Source: Daucus carota subsp. sativus (lineage: Eukaryota; Streptophyta; Magnoliopsida; Apiales; Apiaceae). Taken from it: 64,000 bases of DNA. Made by a program: the position numbers and the translations under genes. Below are positions 26,093 through 38,846 of the stretch, one piece after another. The stretch is from positions 28,508,527-28,572,526 of the forward strand of contig NC_030384.2 of NCBI RefSeq assembly GCF_001625215.2, given 5' to 3'. A model generated the notes under the pieces. That model saw only the letters and a program-made list of their open reading frames with translations, was not told where the DNA came from and ran no database searches. Positions within the stretch are counted from its first letter, which is position 1, and every line of letters starts with the position of its first letter.

Positions 26093-26195
26093 CTAATGAG
26101 AGTCGAGCCCCTCTTTCTCCCATTCCTCTCCTCACTTGCCGTCTATTCTTCTCTTCTATTCCTTACTTTCATACATTCAATCTAAATAATCATAA
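26093..26195 (+). repeat. Direct repeat, copy 2
   Basis: Second copy of the 100-bp block at 25353. It differs by scattered single bases and ends, like copy 1, in CTAAATAATCATAAT. Confidence 0.85.
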
Positions 26196-26962
26196 TCACT
26201 TTGAAATTGTTAGCGAAAAAAAAATTGAAAAACTTTTTGATAAGAAAATGACAAGTTGATTGAACCTTTCGTTAATAGCTCAAAAGAAGATGCTGTCTTT
26301 CCCACGATAGTTTGGTTTCGCAAGGACCTGCTTTCAGAGGTTTAAAAACTATTTACACGTGCATGTAGTAATATACTCGGTATAGCTGTTGAATAATTAG
26401 TGTTTTATAAAATTCGTGCATTATTTATTAAATTTTATATATTTTGTAAATAAAATATTAACTAAGAGTACTTTATTTAATTGAAATAGAAAATAATGAA
26501 AAATCGTTTACTCAACACGAAAGTACAAGATATAAAATATACTTGTTTCAAAAAAGAATATGTATAAATTAACATACTAATTTTATGAGAAATTAGTTGC
26601 ATTTGAGTATTATCCTTTAAAAATCAAATCAAAAAGAATTTTGTAAAAACATCGTAAATCTCCATTTCTTATGAATCTTCAAAACCGTGATTCCACTTTT
26701 TTTTTTATACTTATAAATCAAGGAAGTATTAATTATCCATATTAAAATAGGAAGTACCATTAAATATTGACAATAGATTAAGTTCAAGAAATACCGTACG
26801 TCTTTATAAAATTCCCAAATCCCAATCCTATGATAATTTGGTTTTGCAAGGACCCGCTTCCACAAGTTTCAAATATAACTCAATCTCAGCCCTTGATCAT
26901 CCCATCAACGGCTCACAAACAACCCAAAACCGAAACTGATTCGAAATTTCGAATACAGTAGA

Positions 26963-26970
26963 TATATAAA
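26963..26970 (+). promoter_or_regulatory. TATA box of the GTE gene
   Basis: TATATAAA lies about 65-70 bases before the GTE ATG and is followed by a CT-rich leader, which fits a core promoter. Confidence 0.5.
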
Positions 26971-27033
26971 CCTTAAAAAACCCCTCAATCTCCTCCCATA
27001 ATTCTCTCGCTCATAAATTTCACAGCCCTCGAC

Positions 27034-28068
27034 ATGTACGCATCTAGACCCTACACGTCATCCCTCCCACCCCACGCCAAACGCATGAAGAAGTGCACAA
27101 CCTCCAAACCCTTAAACCCTATTGCTCATCTCCCCAATGCGCAACACCACGATCAACTCCTCGATCTCGAATCGTTCTCCGAAACCGACTTGAAGGAACT
27201 CAAGCACAGGTTCCTCGCCGACGTGGCACGCATTCGCAGCGTCGTCAAGCAAATCCAGTCACGTCAAGACCAGTTCACCAAGAAGCGTGCCGCGCCGGTC
27301 ACTCCCGATCGACAAAACAATAATAATGTTAATAATAAGCGTCAATGCATTAGGAACACGGCGGAGTTGAATTCGCCGGAGAGTCGGAGAGTGGAGGCGG
27401 CGATGATGAGGAAGTGCGGTGTTATATTGGAGAGGCTGATGAAGCACCGGCACGGCTGGGTGTTTAACAAGCCGGTGGACGTGGTGGCGTTGAGGCTGCC
27501 GGATTATTACGAGGTTGTGAAGCGTCCGATGGATCTCGGCACTGTGAAATCGAAGCTCGATAAGCGCGTTTATCGCACGCCGCTTGAGTTCGCGCGAGAT
27601 GTTCGCCTGACTTTGGATAATGCGATGTTGTATAATTCGAAAGGAGAGGATGTTTATAATATGGCTGCTGATTTGCGCGGTGCTTTTGATAAGTTGTTTG
27701 ATTGGGCGTATGAGAAGTATAAGGTTGAGCGGGAGGGCGTGATTGTCGAAAACCGGAGGATTGAGAGGCCTTGTAGAAAATTGGTGGTGAAGAAGAGGGA
27801 GGTGAAGGTTGATCCGGAGACGAGGAAAGAAATTGAGATTGAGAAGTTAGGGTTGGTGTTGGAAGGCTTGGCTGGGGAGTGTTTGGATGAGATTTTGGGG
27901 ATTGTGGCAAAGCGGAATCCTGGAATGAGGGTGCCTGATGGAGAGGGGAAAATTGAGCTTGATGTTCATGCTCTTGACAGGGAGACGGTTTGGGATTTGC
28001 ATAGGTTTGCGATGCTCAAGTCAAAGGCCGGACAGAAGGCACAGAACCAGAACCAGAAGGCTGTATAA
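27034..28068 (+). CDS. GTE-type bromodomain / NET-domain protein (single exon, 344 residues)
   Basis: A plant BET-like reader of acetylated histones (global transcription factor group E). A Ser/Pro-rich N-terminus is followed by a charged helix (about 45-85), then a bromodomain from about 121 to 230. The latter has RCPDYYEVV-like LRLPDYYEVVKRPMDLGTVK, DVRLTLDNAMLYN (Asn201 is the expected acetyl-lysine contact) and YNMAADLRGAFDKLF. A NET/ET domain follows at about 265-330 (LEGLAGECLDEILGI, DRETVWDLHRFAM), then a short Gln-rich tail. It is close in size and layout to GTE1/IMB1 and GTE6 of Arabidopsis; I cannot choose between them. The coding sequence is intronless and much more GC-rich than its surroundings. 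A group IMB1/GTE1-like protein would act in the nucleus in transcriptional activation, for example during imbibition; that last point is family knowledge. Confidence 0.93.
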   Translation: MYASRPYTSSLPPHAKRMKKCTTSKPLNPIAHLPNAQHHDQLLDLESFSETDLKELKHRFLADVARIRSVVKQIQSRQDQFTKKRAAPVTPDRQNNNNVNNKRQCIRNTAELNSPESRRVEAAMMRKCGVILERLMKHRHGWVFNKPVDVVALRLPDYYEVVKRPMDLGTVKSKLDKRVYRTPLEFARDVRLTLDNAMLYNSKGEDVYNMAADLRGAFDKLFDWAYEKYKVEREGVIVENRRIERPCRKLVVKKREVKVDPETRKEIEIEKLGLVLEGLAGECLDEILGIVAKRNPGMRVPDGEGKIELDVHALDRETVWDLHRFAMLKSKAGQKAQNQNQKAV

Positions 28069-28139
28069 ACTCGCCAAATCATGAAAGTGTTCAGTACCTT
28101 TTTTTTGATATGTAGCGGTATATTTTTGTTCAACTAATG

Positions 28140-28575
28140 TAGTTGATCTCGTATATATTAGTTAACCCTTGTGTGTAGTTATTAAAAGGGATATATGACA
28201 CTTGTAGTCCTGTTAGTAAACTGAGATCAAGTAAGTCGAGCAGTTCTAGTACTGGAAGAGACTCTACAAGTAGCAATGAACATAATTTCGCGAGATGTGC
28301 TGCTCGATCTGTAGCTTTTTGTTGGTCTATCATATCTGTTTTTGTGGATACATGATTCTGATCAATGATCATTCTTCTGGTTGTAATTGATGAATATACG
28401 TGTTAATTTCAATGTTTTCTTGCTTGTCTATACCTATGTCTTATATTGTCATTACTCATTATGGTACTCCATGCATGTGGAAGTTAGAGGAAGCAATAAG
28501 GAGTTATGCTGGCAGATTCAAGATAAACTAACAGAAGTCAGTGCAAATGTTGAGACAGTAAACATATTACTACAG
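28140..28575 (+). repeat. Tandem block, copy 1, ending in decayed ACX4 exon 11
   Basis: Begins AGTTGATCTCGTATATAT, carries GGTTGTAATTGATGAATATA and ends with a degraded match to ACX4 exon 11 (AGGAAGCAATAAGGAGTTATG, about 28490-28560). It starts only about 70 bases after the GTE stop codon, so it may form part of that gene's 3' UTR. No open reading frame survives. Confidence 0.7.
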
Positions 28576-28749
28576 TATGTATTTCTAAAAGGATATATTC
28601 CGTGGTTTGAGCTCAATTTGATTAGTTTAGGTCAAATTTAGTATTTTATAACTTGGATTGTTTTCCCTTTTTAAGAAAATTTATGTCACATAAATCTAGC
28701 CTGCACATAAGAATTAACCCTTTTCTGTAATTATATCACCTCTTTGTTA

Positions 28750-29100
28750 TAGTTGATCTCGTATATATCAGCCAGTCGTTGATAACCCTCCCTTAGATAT
28801 TATCAAAACGGATGATACTTATTCCCTGTTAGTAACTCATGCAGTTCAAGTACTGGACAGGCTCTTGAAGTGGCAAAGAACACAATTTCGAGAGATTTGC
28901 TGCTCTGTAGCTTCTTGTTAGTTCTGGTTGTAATTGATGAATATGTGTGTTAATTTGATTAATGTTGTCTTACTCTGTGCTTCCTGATGAATGTTTATAT
29001 TGTCATTATGGTACTCTGTGAAAATGAGAGGAAGCAGTAAGGAGTTCCAGTAGCAGCTTTCCAAATAAACCAGCAGAAATCAGTACAAATGTTGGGTAGT
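28750..29100 (+). repeat. Tandem block, copy 2, ending in decayed ACX4 exon 11
   Basis: Second copy of the block at 28140. Its end (about 29025-29095) matches ACX4 exon 11 more closely: GCAGCTTTCCAAATAAACCA is identical and ATGTTGGGTA follows. The exon frame is broken (GCAGTAAGGAG in place of GCAATTTGGAG) and has no partner exons. Confidence 0.8.
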
Positions 29101-30010
29101 CATATTCCACTATTCCAGTAAACAAATTTCTGTATGTTAAGCATTTCTTTTTGAATTTTATTTATTTCTATAGTAACTTTTTGATGTCTTTTCATATTCA
29201 TGAGAGGATTTTTGTTTTGAGCTGTATTTGATAGATTTAGGTCAAATTTTTGTTTTAGAATATTATGACTTCGATTGCTCTTTCCCTTTCTGTAATAATT
29301 TATGTGAAATTTAACCTATAAGACTATAAGAGACATTACAATTTTCATGATCTATATGATGAAATTTTTGTAGGAGCCTTATTTCAATTAAAAAAATAAT
29401 ATCAATTTGGAGCACGAACTGATAGTCAAGGAGGTGAATTTGTCTCTAACATATTTGGTTCGCTCCAAGTAGTTGGTAAAATTTATTAATAATTCAAAAA
29501 AAAAAATTATACTAAAAAGATCATCAAGATTGGAAAGACTTACTCTCACAAATTAAAATAGATTTATGTAATATTTTCCAAATTTAAAATATTTTAAGAC
29601 ATATATAATATACTTCGTTAGAAAAATATTTTTACATAAAACTTTTTTTTAATTCTTTGTAAAATTATAAAAACCTAAGCCTGGGTTGTCTCATCATTTT
29701 TTTACCGCATTGTTAAGGCACATATAAAACGTAATTTCATGACATAGTTTTAAAAATTTCTTTTTCTATATATAAATTTAAATATTAATTTTTATTCAGA
29801 AATGACATTTAAAAAATTTATTAAATTATATTTATGAGAGTAGTAGAATACGTGTGCAAAGCGGAGACCAAGGGAGCATGACACTCACAAAGCACTCGCA
29901 AAATTAGACAAAATCTAACATTTCTATTGGTACACATCACGTGCTTGTGAAAGAATCAAACAGGAACACATAGCAACATATTTTGGTTGAGACAAAACAT
30001 CAAACACTTG
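29101..30010. other. Intergenic; leader region of HCC1
   Basis: AT-rich. It holds no repeats that I can bound and supplies the HCC1 promoter near its right end. Confidence 0.4.
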
Positions 30011-33000
30011 ATGGCAACTACAATGTCACGCAAACTCCACAGCTTCCGCTATATATGTCGCTCTCTGTATCATCACCAACACACCGCCCCTTCACTCCGT
30101 CGCTTACATGGACTCCCCTCACTACGCCCCCAATCACCACAGCCATTTCAGCCGGTGAGTCCTTTTCATTATATTTGTCACATATTTTTTGTTTCATAAT
30201 ATTTATCAATATTTTTTCCCATTTTTTCCAATGTTTAGGACAAATTTGTTGGTAGAATTGGAGTACAATCAGTTTCAGTAGCTTTACATAGGCAGTTGTG
30301 CACCAGTGCTGCTGCACCTACTGCTAATACTACTGGAAAGCAAGTTGATGAAGAGAAAGGGAGTGGAGACGGTGGAACAGGGTCTGGTGATTCGAACCAG
30401 TCGTCGGGACAGCAGGCGAAATTTTTTCGAGGCTCAGTATGGTTTTAGTTTTATGTTTATATGTTGATGATTGTTGAGTTTTTTCATATTGTTTGTTTGT
30501 TTTAATTTTAGTTTACAGTTTTGGTTGTTTATGATTGGTGAATTTTTTTAAATTAAGCTATGTGCTGTTTGTTTGTTACTCTTCAAGGTTATGTTTAGTT
30601 AGGTTGTGGTTATTGGTTTCACGGAAGTCGGAATGATAATTCCCCAATTATGATCTCTATTGTTAACTTGTTTATGCTGATTTTAAGTTTATGTAATTTT
30701 AATAATCTTAGAGTTCACATACATAATGGAAGAGTATTGAATAGTCCTCCTAGAATAAACAAATAGGGTGATCTGAACTTATATACGGGATTATGTTGAT
30801 ATATGAAGTGTGATGTAATGAGTAATGGTCTTAAGAAGTGAAGGGATTCTACTCCTTGCAAATAAACTAAGCCCTAGTTTCTTATTCGACTTAAATGTTT
30901 TATGCAGCCTGTTTCTTGGTTGAGCTTTCTTTTGCTGATTCTAACAGGAGCAGGAATTGTCTTTTACTATGATAATGAGAAGAAACGCCACATTCAAGGT
31001 ATATGAATGTAGTGAGTAGGTGGTTTGTGTAGTTGTGGTGTCTAAACTTTTCTATGTATTCAATATCAATATGAAATGAATGGCTGTTGCTCCTTCAGCC
31101 TATGGCTCGAAATTCCAGTGACATTCCTACCTATAGATGAAGGATACAGTCATACAGATGACCTGAGGAGTTCATCTTACTGTCTCCCTCATTCGTCACT
31201 TGTTGTTAATGCACGCAGAAAGCTTGGGAGTGTGATCAAGATACTAGTGCTTCATGTACCCAACTTGAATTCGTTTTGCTTCAAAACAAGTCATAACTAA
31301 CTTTTGTCACAATGGCAGACTCCTTTTTTGAGACTTCCCATATTTCGAAGACATTTGATACGTCTATGAGAAATTTATAGTTTGTTTAATGATGCCTGAT
31401 ACATATATGACCTGATTTTTACCAATTTTGTTTATATCATTTCTTATATCTTTTGGGGTAAGGGGTCTATCTTTCGATTATTCATTTCGTAGATCTAACT
31501 TGCTGAACAGATATTTTTCCTTGAGTTTGTAGTAACATGGCTGTTACACTGGATTGCTTGTTGTCCAAAAATATATCCTAATTTTAAATTGCAGTATTCT
31601 AAGTGATCTGGTTTTTCAATGAGCATATACCATTAATATGTCCATTGTTTTTGAAATTCAGTAATCAATGACAACTCAAATGCTGTAAAACAAGGACCTT
31701 CTGCGGGTCAAGCAGCTATTGGGGGTCCTTTCAACCTTGTCAACCATGATGGAAAATCCGTAACTGAAAAGGACTTTTTGGGGAAATGGACCATAGTATA
31801 TTTTGGCTTCACTCATTGCCCTGACATTTGCCCTGATGAGCTACAGAAACTAGCTGCTGCAATTGACAAAATTAGTAAGTTTATTTGATATAAATTGTAG
31901 CCTGTCAATATTTTGGAATTTATATATATGAGCTAATGTACTGAAAAATAGAGATTATTGGTAATGGGATATGTTTTCTTCTGGAACTTAAGCGTCACTG
32001 CAGAAAATACTTATCATCCACAATAGGGTCAGAGTGTAATTATATGATATACTTCAAACTTCTACCAGATCTGTGTGTAGATAGCTTTTTCACAAATTTT
32101 GGTGCAGGGGTATATATAGTATATTCTATGTACTCTTTCTTGAGCTATTACTGAACTTATACTAACTTGCTTATATTTCCTGGGAGCTAGTTATGACTTT
32201 CTCTTTTGCCTCCAACTGCAGAGAAAAAGGTAGGACTTGAGATTGTACCTTTGTTCATTTCAGTTGATCCTGAAAGAGATAATGTTGAACAAGTCCGTGA
32301 ATACGTCAAAGGTGCTTCTTTTATTTGTAATTTGTACGTGCATTAGCAATTTGTGAAAATTGGCTGGAATTGACCCATTTTAGAAATTTTTGAACTGCCC
32401 AGAGTTCCATCCGAATTTGATTGGGCTGACGGGTAGCCCTGACGAGGTAAAGAAGGCTGCTCGTGCATATCGAGTATACTACATGAAAACGGAAGAGGAA
32501 GATTCAGATTATCTTGTCGACCACTCCATAATCATGTATGTGTACAGCCTTTTTAATATGAATGTGTGAAGTCGCACAAGTTGCTACACAGCTCATCTAT
32601 CCTAGACAATAACCTTTGGGTTTTAGGAAATACATGGTCACTTACAATTAATGTGATCTGTCTTCTAAGCAGTAAGGAGATAAGTAACTGTATCATATTT
32701 GATTGCATCGATCTCCTGATCCATTAAATTTTACATGAATCTTTTTTTTATCATTTCTCTGCTGCCCTTCAGTTATGGCTTCCCCTCCCCTAATAACACC
32801 CCCCCCCCCCCCCCCCCCCCCCAAAAAGAATGTCTAAAGTTTTTCTTGTGGAATGAATTGACTGCACCTTGCAATCTCCTACCATGTTTTAAATCCTAAT
32901 TAGAAAGAAAATTTTGTATGTAGCATCCGATATAACTACTGCTGCGGACATAATGATATGTAACTGTGTTGAAGAATGGATACTTTGCAAGTTTGCATGG

Positions 33001-33504
33001 ATGTATTATCTACATAGGATATTAGCGTTATGGAAATTTACTTTTTTGTAGTAGTAATATATATGCCTATGTGCTCAACAAATACGAGGGCATGTATCTC
33101 AGATCTCTAGTGTCAGTTGACATCTTAATCTTTAAATACTGGCTTGTTTCATTAATCCTTAAAAGACTGAATTTTGTGATCACCAGTATCTCAGAATGTA
33201 GGCTGCTTAGCCTTTATTCGTTATTGCATTGCAGCATTCAGTGCCTTTGTTGCTTGAAGAGTTCTTGTGCACACATTTTACTTCGATTTGGATGGCTGTA
33301 AACAGAATATATATGCAATTAGTTGCAAATTGCATTTTCTGTTCACAATGTACTTGTTTGATTGTAACTTTGGTTGTTTGCAGGTACTTGATGGACCCAA
33401 ATATGCAGTTTGTCAAATTTTATGGTAAGAATCATGATGTGGACTCCCTTACCGACGGCGTAATCCAGGAAATACATCAGTATATAAAAGCAAGAGCACA
33501 GTAG
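30011..33504 (+). CDS. HCC1: SCO1-like mitochondrial copper chaperone (7 exons, 329 residues)
   Basis: Delivers copper to the CuA site of cytochrome c oxidase at the inner mitochondrial membrane. Exons: 30011-30154, 30239-30436, 30908-30998, 31662-31874, 32222-32311, 32403-32535, 33384-33504, total 990 nt in phase. The N-terminus ([18 protein letters not shown]) is Arg/Ser-rich, as for a mitochondrial presequence, then a Gly/Ser linker, and one membrane span at about 115-136 ([18 protein letters not shown]). The thioredoxin-like SCO domain has [14 protein letters not shown] (Cys197 and Cys201, the CxxxC copper site), FISVDPERD and [12 protein letters not shown] (His286, third copper ligand). 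All ligands are present. An upstream in-frame ATG at 29987 exists, but the start at 30011 gives the better targeting sequence. The last intron and exon are partly copied in the tandem duplication that follows. Confidence 0.95.
32799..32822 (+). repeat. Poly-C tract (24 C) in HCC1 intron 6
   Basis: An uninterrupted run of about 24 C in an otherwise AT-rich intron. Length may be unreliable because such runs are hard to sequence. Confidence 0.9.
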
Positions 33505-34797
33505 TTCGATAACATTTTTCGAAGGATGTCCTGTTTCTACCCTGTTGGTTTGCAAGCAATCTGGTGAGATCTAGTCACCCATCTGTTACGCAGAAACACT
33601 TGATCCTTTAAATTTAGTTAGCAGAGAAAAAGAGACAGTTTTGTCATAACAATTTATTGGAACCTATGTAGCAAAGTATAAAAGTGAACAGAAACGAGTA
33701 ATGTTCAGAGTGCGGGTTGTGTTTTTCCTAAAATAATAAGCATTGCAAACATGTTTGTGACATTGATCATCTAACACAGATGCTGCGAGTGGGATTTACT
33801 ACTGAAACGGTTGATAATGTATTTTTGAGATGATATTCTAATATGTAACAAATATATGTAGCATTAGGTGCATATATTCTCTTAACCTTGCCTTTACAGA
33901 TATTTAGGCACCATATATTCGTAGTTACTTGCAGGAGCACTTTATAGTATTGTTGTTGATACCTCCCGGACATTTGATCACCTAATTCTGATCTTGCATC
34001 TTCAAATTAAGGGTTAAAAAGCTGAAAAATGCAGAGGTAGCAGTTGGATAAAAAAATGGATACAAAATGAAATGAGTCATATTTTTATCAGAAATAATGG
34101 ACTTCACGTGTTCATATTGTTTATTTTTTTTTTTGGGAAAAATATGGCTATATAGTCTTATAAATTAGTATCTATTCTAACAAGCTCTCGAGATGAGCCA
34201 GGGTCAGAACCTGGATAATTTGATACGTGTAGCATTCATAGAATATCCATTTATTGGGAGTTCGAGATAATCATCTTAAATTTAAAAAGCACTATATTTA
34301 ATTATAGAACATATATCAGCTTAAATTCAAAAATACCAAGTGGATCATCTCTCTTGCAATAACTCTCATTCCAAATCCAGGGAGATGGGCAAAGCAAGAT
34401 ACTAAATAATGCAAAAAGGATATCAGAACATACAAAAACCACATGAACAATGCAAAAATTTCACTGTGATTGTTACAAAATATCTTGAAGTCAAATAGAA
34501 ATTAGATTAAATCTCATCGACTGATAGGGTTGCGGTTTTGGATTTTCAGAAGGCACCATCTGCATCCCTAATGTCAAAAAACCAGAATACATACTACTTA
34601 TTTCTCTGTTTTAAGTACCTAATCCAATTAACCTTGTACCACAGTCAGGCACTAACTAATAAAGATGATTGCAAGTATCCTCCAAATTTATTTGGCAATC
34701 ATAATGTGCAAGGACTGTATTAATATGAAAAGGGGTGCTCAAAAGCACATGTATATCTCACTGTCATACATAAAACGCAGAAGGTGCAGCAAACAAG

Positions 34798-36345
34798 TTA
34801 GTACAAATCATAAGCAGACAAAAGTTTCCAATCAAAACAATTATCATTAAACTTAACAGGGCTTTCCAAGTGTCTGATTTGCGCTCTTGATGAAGCTCTA
34901 GTATACTGCAACATCTCCTCTGTGATTTTTAATGCCGAGGCACAATCTTTTATGGAGCAACGACGGTGGATGAATAATGATTTTAGTGACGGAGAGCAGG
35001 CTAGTAGAAACTTTACTAGCTCCAGCTCAGCAACAAAACCTTTGAAATCACTGAACAAGACAATTTCAAGATGGAGCATGGTACAATCTTCAGAATCTTC
35101 TATCTGATACTCCTCAAGTTTATCTTTTCCTCCATTGCATGAGTTCTAATGATAGAGCAAATATTCTAGAACTGTCAAATAGTAGCAAAATTATAGTGAA
35201 CAGAATGAGTTAAAAGAAGATGACTCACTGAGATATGTAGTTTGCGCAAGTTGGGAGCACTCCTAATCAAAGAAACCAAACAAGAAGCCTCACACAATAC
35301 ACCGAAATCTATATCAAAGATATTTAGAGACTTTAAGTATGGCAGTGGTTTCGAAAGCTTATGTGGAAAACCTCCGGCAGCCAAGACCTTTGAAAGGCAT
35401 TGCAAATGAAAGCACCAGAATTAGAAGTTGCTCAGTAGAGTAAGGTTGCACAGAATAATGTAAACATAATCTGAATATTACCTTCAAGGAATCATCTGCT
35501 AAGGAGAACTTCTCAATTTTATGTAGACTACCGGGGATTATAACCACATTGAATGTTTGCATCTCCTCGGAGCAATCTTCTAATAACATTAAAGAGTATT
35601 CTTCGAGGTTTTCTAACCCAGCTAGAGAATATTTGGAAGATAACTTATGGTATACTTGAATCAGACATTTAAGATTAGGAGCACAAAAGTTGTTAGGGAA
35701 AAGTCCTCTGCAAATTATTAAGGTCAACTTCTCAAGTACAGGGCAAAAGAAGATGCTTTGTCCAAAACTATAAGTAGCATCAACTAGCTCAAGATGAGTC
35801 AGATTAGCAAATCTTTCACATGAGGGTGTATAGGGAAACCAAACACTTAAAAGTCTCAAATGAGTCGGGTCTAGAACAGAGAAATTATGTGCATTAGATT
35901 CTTCAAGGAGATTATTATAGTTATCCAGTGTAAGTTGCTTGGTACCATTCTTTGACAATAATGAAATCCACTGATCAATATAATCATGAACTATTTGAGT
36001 ATCAAACTTATAACCTTGAGGTATGTCTAGTGAAAACTTGAGGATCGGACCTTTGTGGAGTAGGAGAACTTCATTTATCACACTAACAAAGCTATACGCC
36101 TTCAGTCCTGGATCATCATTTTCAGTATATTTCTTCATCGTGCTGTGAAATATCGATTCCAAATCAAAGATCAGATGTGGGATCCTGGTCCAACGGTACC
36201 TCCATGCTCTTGACAAGGCACTGGTTCTCACTGCGTCTCGTATTGGCAGAAAACATAGGATAATTTCTAGTAAGTTCTGAGGCAACTCACTGATTATATC
36301 TTTCTTAACAAAATCGACCTTTCTCCTACTGGACTGTGCCATCAT
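34798..36345 (-). CDS. F-box/LRR/FBD protein, copy 1 (3 exons, 456 residues, intact)
   Basis: Probable substrate receptor of an SCF ubiquitin ligase. Exons 35482-36345, 35229-35387 and 34798-35145 join in phase. The protein starts MMAQSSRRK; the F-box spans about residues 16-55 (DIISELPQNLLEIILCFLPI, SRAWRYRW), which contacts SKP1. A leucine-rich middle follows (LTHLELVDA, CPVLEKLTLIICRGLFPNN, LKSLNIFDID, SAPNLRKLHI). The C-terminal FBD has LEIVLFSDFKGFVAELELVK and FLLACSPSLKSLFI. A 5' UTR intron is likely (donor at 36653, acceptor TTGCAG at 36349). No stops or frameshifts seen. Substrate unknown; FBD F-box genes form large, fast-changing plant families. Confidence 0.9.
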
Positions 36346-36348
36346 CTT

Positions 36349-36653
36349 CTGCAATTAAAAATTGCCAACCCCTTCATTTTATTAATAATTATATCCCAGG
36401 AGCATCATTTTAATTACTCTAAATTCATGAACAAAGTTTCAAATCCATTAATCCTTCATTAATCAGTGCATGCATTGACCAAAACATATTGATAATGGGG
36501 CAAAACAGTAATTACCATTTACCAAAGAAACAACCATAATAGAAGTATAGTAGAACATAACAGATAAAATAACAGTGATATGGATCTTAAACATATAAAG
36601 CATGACAAATTAGTTAGAAATAATCAAACAAGAGCTTAAAAAACTTGGAATAC
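36349..36653 (-). other. Predicted 5' UTR intron of F-box copy 1
   Basis: On the minus strand TTTATCAG/GTATTCC is a good donor and AATTGCAG/AAGATGATG a good acceptor directly before the start codon. The same layout recurs at the unit B copy, which supports it. Confidence 0.5.
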
Positions 36654-37878
36654 CTGATAAATAACTTGTGGAAAGAGAACGCTTCAGATCCGCTTATTCA
36701 TGTAAACAAGAAAAGATATATAGCAGCTATACAACTAGGGTTTTGAAAAAAAGAGACTTGAAGTTGGGGGACTGTATATAAAAAGTCAGAGTTGGGAAAA
36801 CGAAGAGTTGGATCTTTTTTTTTTTTTGAAAAACAAGAGTTGGATCTTATGACGAAACGCAAAGAGTTGAATATCATCTTCGTAATTACTACTTCCACTG
36901 TCTCTCTTTTACCTGTCTTTTTCGTGAAATTTTTTAATTTCAAAATATTTATCTCATTTCGTTTTTCAAAACAATTTTTTAAATGTTTCTCCAAACAATA
37001 TTTTTTAAATATAAGTTTTCATATTTGACTACCACACACATACACGTAAATTAATTTAATACAGTGCAATTATTAGAGTAGACTTGCAAATCAAATACTC
37101 AACTAATTTTATCTTAAGATGCGTAACTTTTTATCTTAAGATGCGTAATTTTTTTCAAAGGGGACATGTAAAATGGGACGGAGGAGATATAGTTTACATG
37201 TATCAATTTACATGACCTTTTTGAAAAAATTACGCATTTTACAAAAAATGATAGTCGTGTATTTGATTTTCTTGTCTCGAGTTCCATGTTCCTTTCGAAA
37301 GATTAAACATTTTTAGAAAATGTTAGTTGAGTATTTAATTTCCTTGTCTTTCATGATAGTTTCACTGAATTAAGGTATGTTGTGAGTATATGTATACTAC
37401 TCAAACATTCAAAATTGTGTTTCAAGAACATTTTAAAAAAAAAACTATATTTTTAAAACATTGCTTTTAAAAATAAGGGATAAGTATATTTTTTTCAAAA
37501 GATACATTTAAATAGGGATGGAAGGAATAATAAACTATAATATCAAACCCAATTTACTATATATCTTTTAATTCAAAGCGTGATTTTTTTTCCGCAAACA
37601 AATCTATAATAACTATAATTAATAAAGAAAAATATTTGGTGTACAGACAAAATTTTTTACATAATGATATGTGATGGTTTTTAATTAGAATGAACCCTTA
37701 TATTTATATCAACAATTCCAATTAAAACATTCTACATCAATTGCCATGTCATTATGTATAAATATTCTGTACACAATTCGTGCACCTGCTAGCACCACTC
37801 ATTACCAAATGAATGATGAATATTTAATATTTTTTTGAGCGACATATTTTTAGTCATTCTTAAATTAATTATTATTAG

Positions 37879-38846
37879 AATAATTGACACTTTGCACCCC
37901 TCAAGTTTAGGCTTTTTTCCGATTTGGTATCAAACAATATTTTTGGCAATATGCACTCTAAAGTTTAAAAGTCGCTTCGATTTGCACCCCTTTGACCATA
38001 TTCCGTCAAATTGACTGTTAAAATTAACAGAGGCATGGGTAAAATAGTAATCTAGGGGGCGGGAAGAGGGGTTCGATGATATAGCGGTTGTATTTTTTGA
38101 TTTTACTCAAATTTAATTTTTAATCAATTTGACAGAATATGATAAAAGGGGTGTGATAGGGGTCGAAATAATTCTTAATTTTTAAAAAGCCCAGAAACAT
38201 AGAAGCCCAGTTAATAAGGGCCCGAAACACTTAAATATTAATTAATTTTGTAATTAATTAATGTGGCCAGTATTTAGGCCCACAATTAAACTACGTGGAC
38301 TGTGTCACAGTCCAATAATTGAGCCCCCGGCCCTATTGAGGCTGGAATCATACAATGAGCCCTTTCATGGCCCAAATTCATAATCCTACTCTAAGTAGGA
38401 AACTAAATGGAAGCCTCTAGAATTTCAGAATTTTACGAGTATTCAAATTCTTCGATGATAAACATCTAAAGTCCCAGATAAACATCGATTACATAAGATA
38501 ACAGTCTTATCTTATCTCATACGATGAAGCCTACTACTACGAGCTCTGATATGTGGAATCATACTTCCAATCATCTCTAACATCGGGACTACTATATAAA
38601 GAGCTCTACCCCTCCAAACTAGAACTACGTTTGAGATTTGATTCTTCTCCAAGTAGAAGATACGTAGGCATCCGCACATCGGGAACAGTCTAAAGCATGA
38701 ACGCTCTCACCCTCGTTTTCGAGTCTATAACATGGTGCAAATATAAGCGCTTTTTAATTTTAAGGTGCATATTGTCAAAAAAAAATTGTTTGAGACCAAA
38801 TCGAAAAACACCTAAACTTAAGAGATGCAAAGTGTCAATTACTCTT
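37879..38846. mobile_element. Mutator-like TIR element, 968 bp, in unit A
   Basis: Long inverted repeats of about 110 bases: the left begins AATAATTGACACTTTGCA, and the right, inverted, reads AGTAATTGACACTTTGCA; both continue through GTTTAGG and CAATATGCAC. ATTATTATTAG (11 bp) flanks both ends (37868-37878 and 38847-38857). Unit B near 44860 has only ATTATTATTGG, the empty site. Long TIRs and a 9-11 bp duplication suggest a Mutator-like non-autonomous element. It has no coding capacity. Confidence 0.75.

Larger units (their letters stand above)
24579..26962. other. Intergenic, repeats only
   Basis: Contains a MITE-like element (25620-25908) and a 100-bp direct repeat (25353 and 26093). Otherwise AT-rich with no gene. 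Confidence 0.5.

Noticed and set aside
27464..27910. 148-codon Pro/Ser-rich minus-strand frame
   Set aside because: Antisense shadow of the GC-rich GTE bromodomain coding region.
36792..37028. Phe-rich open frames on both strands upstream of F-box copy 1
   Set aside because: Low-complexity T-rich sequence; no support as a gene.
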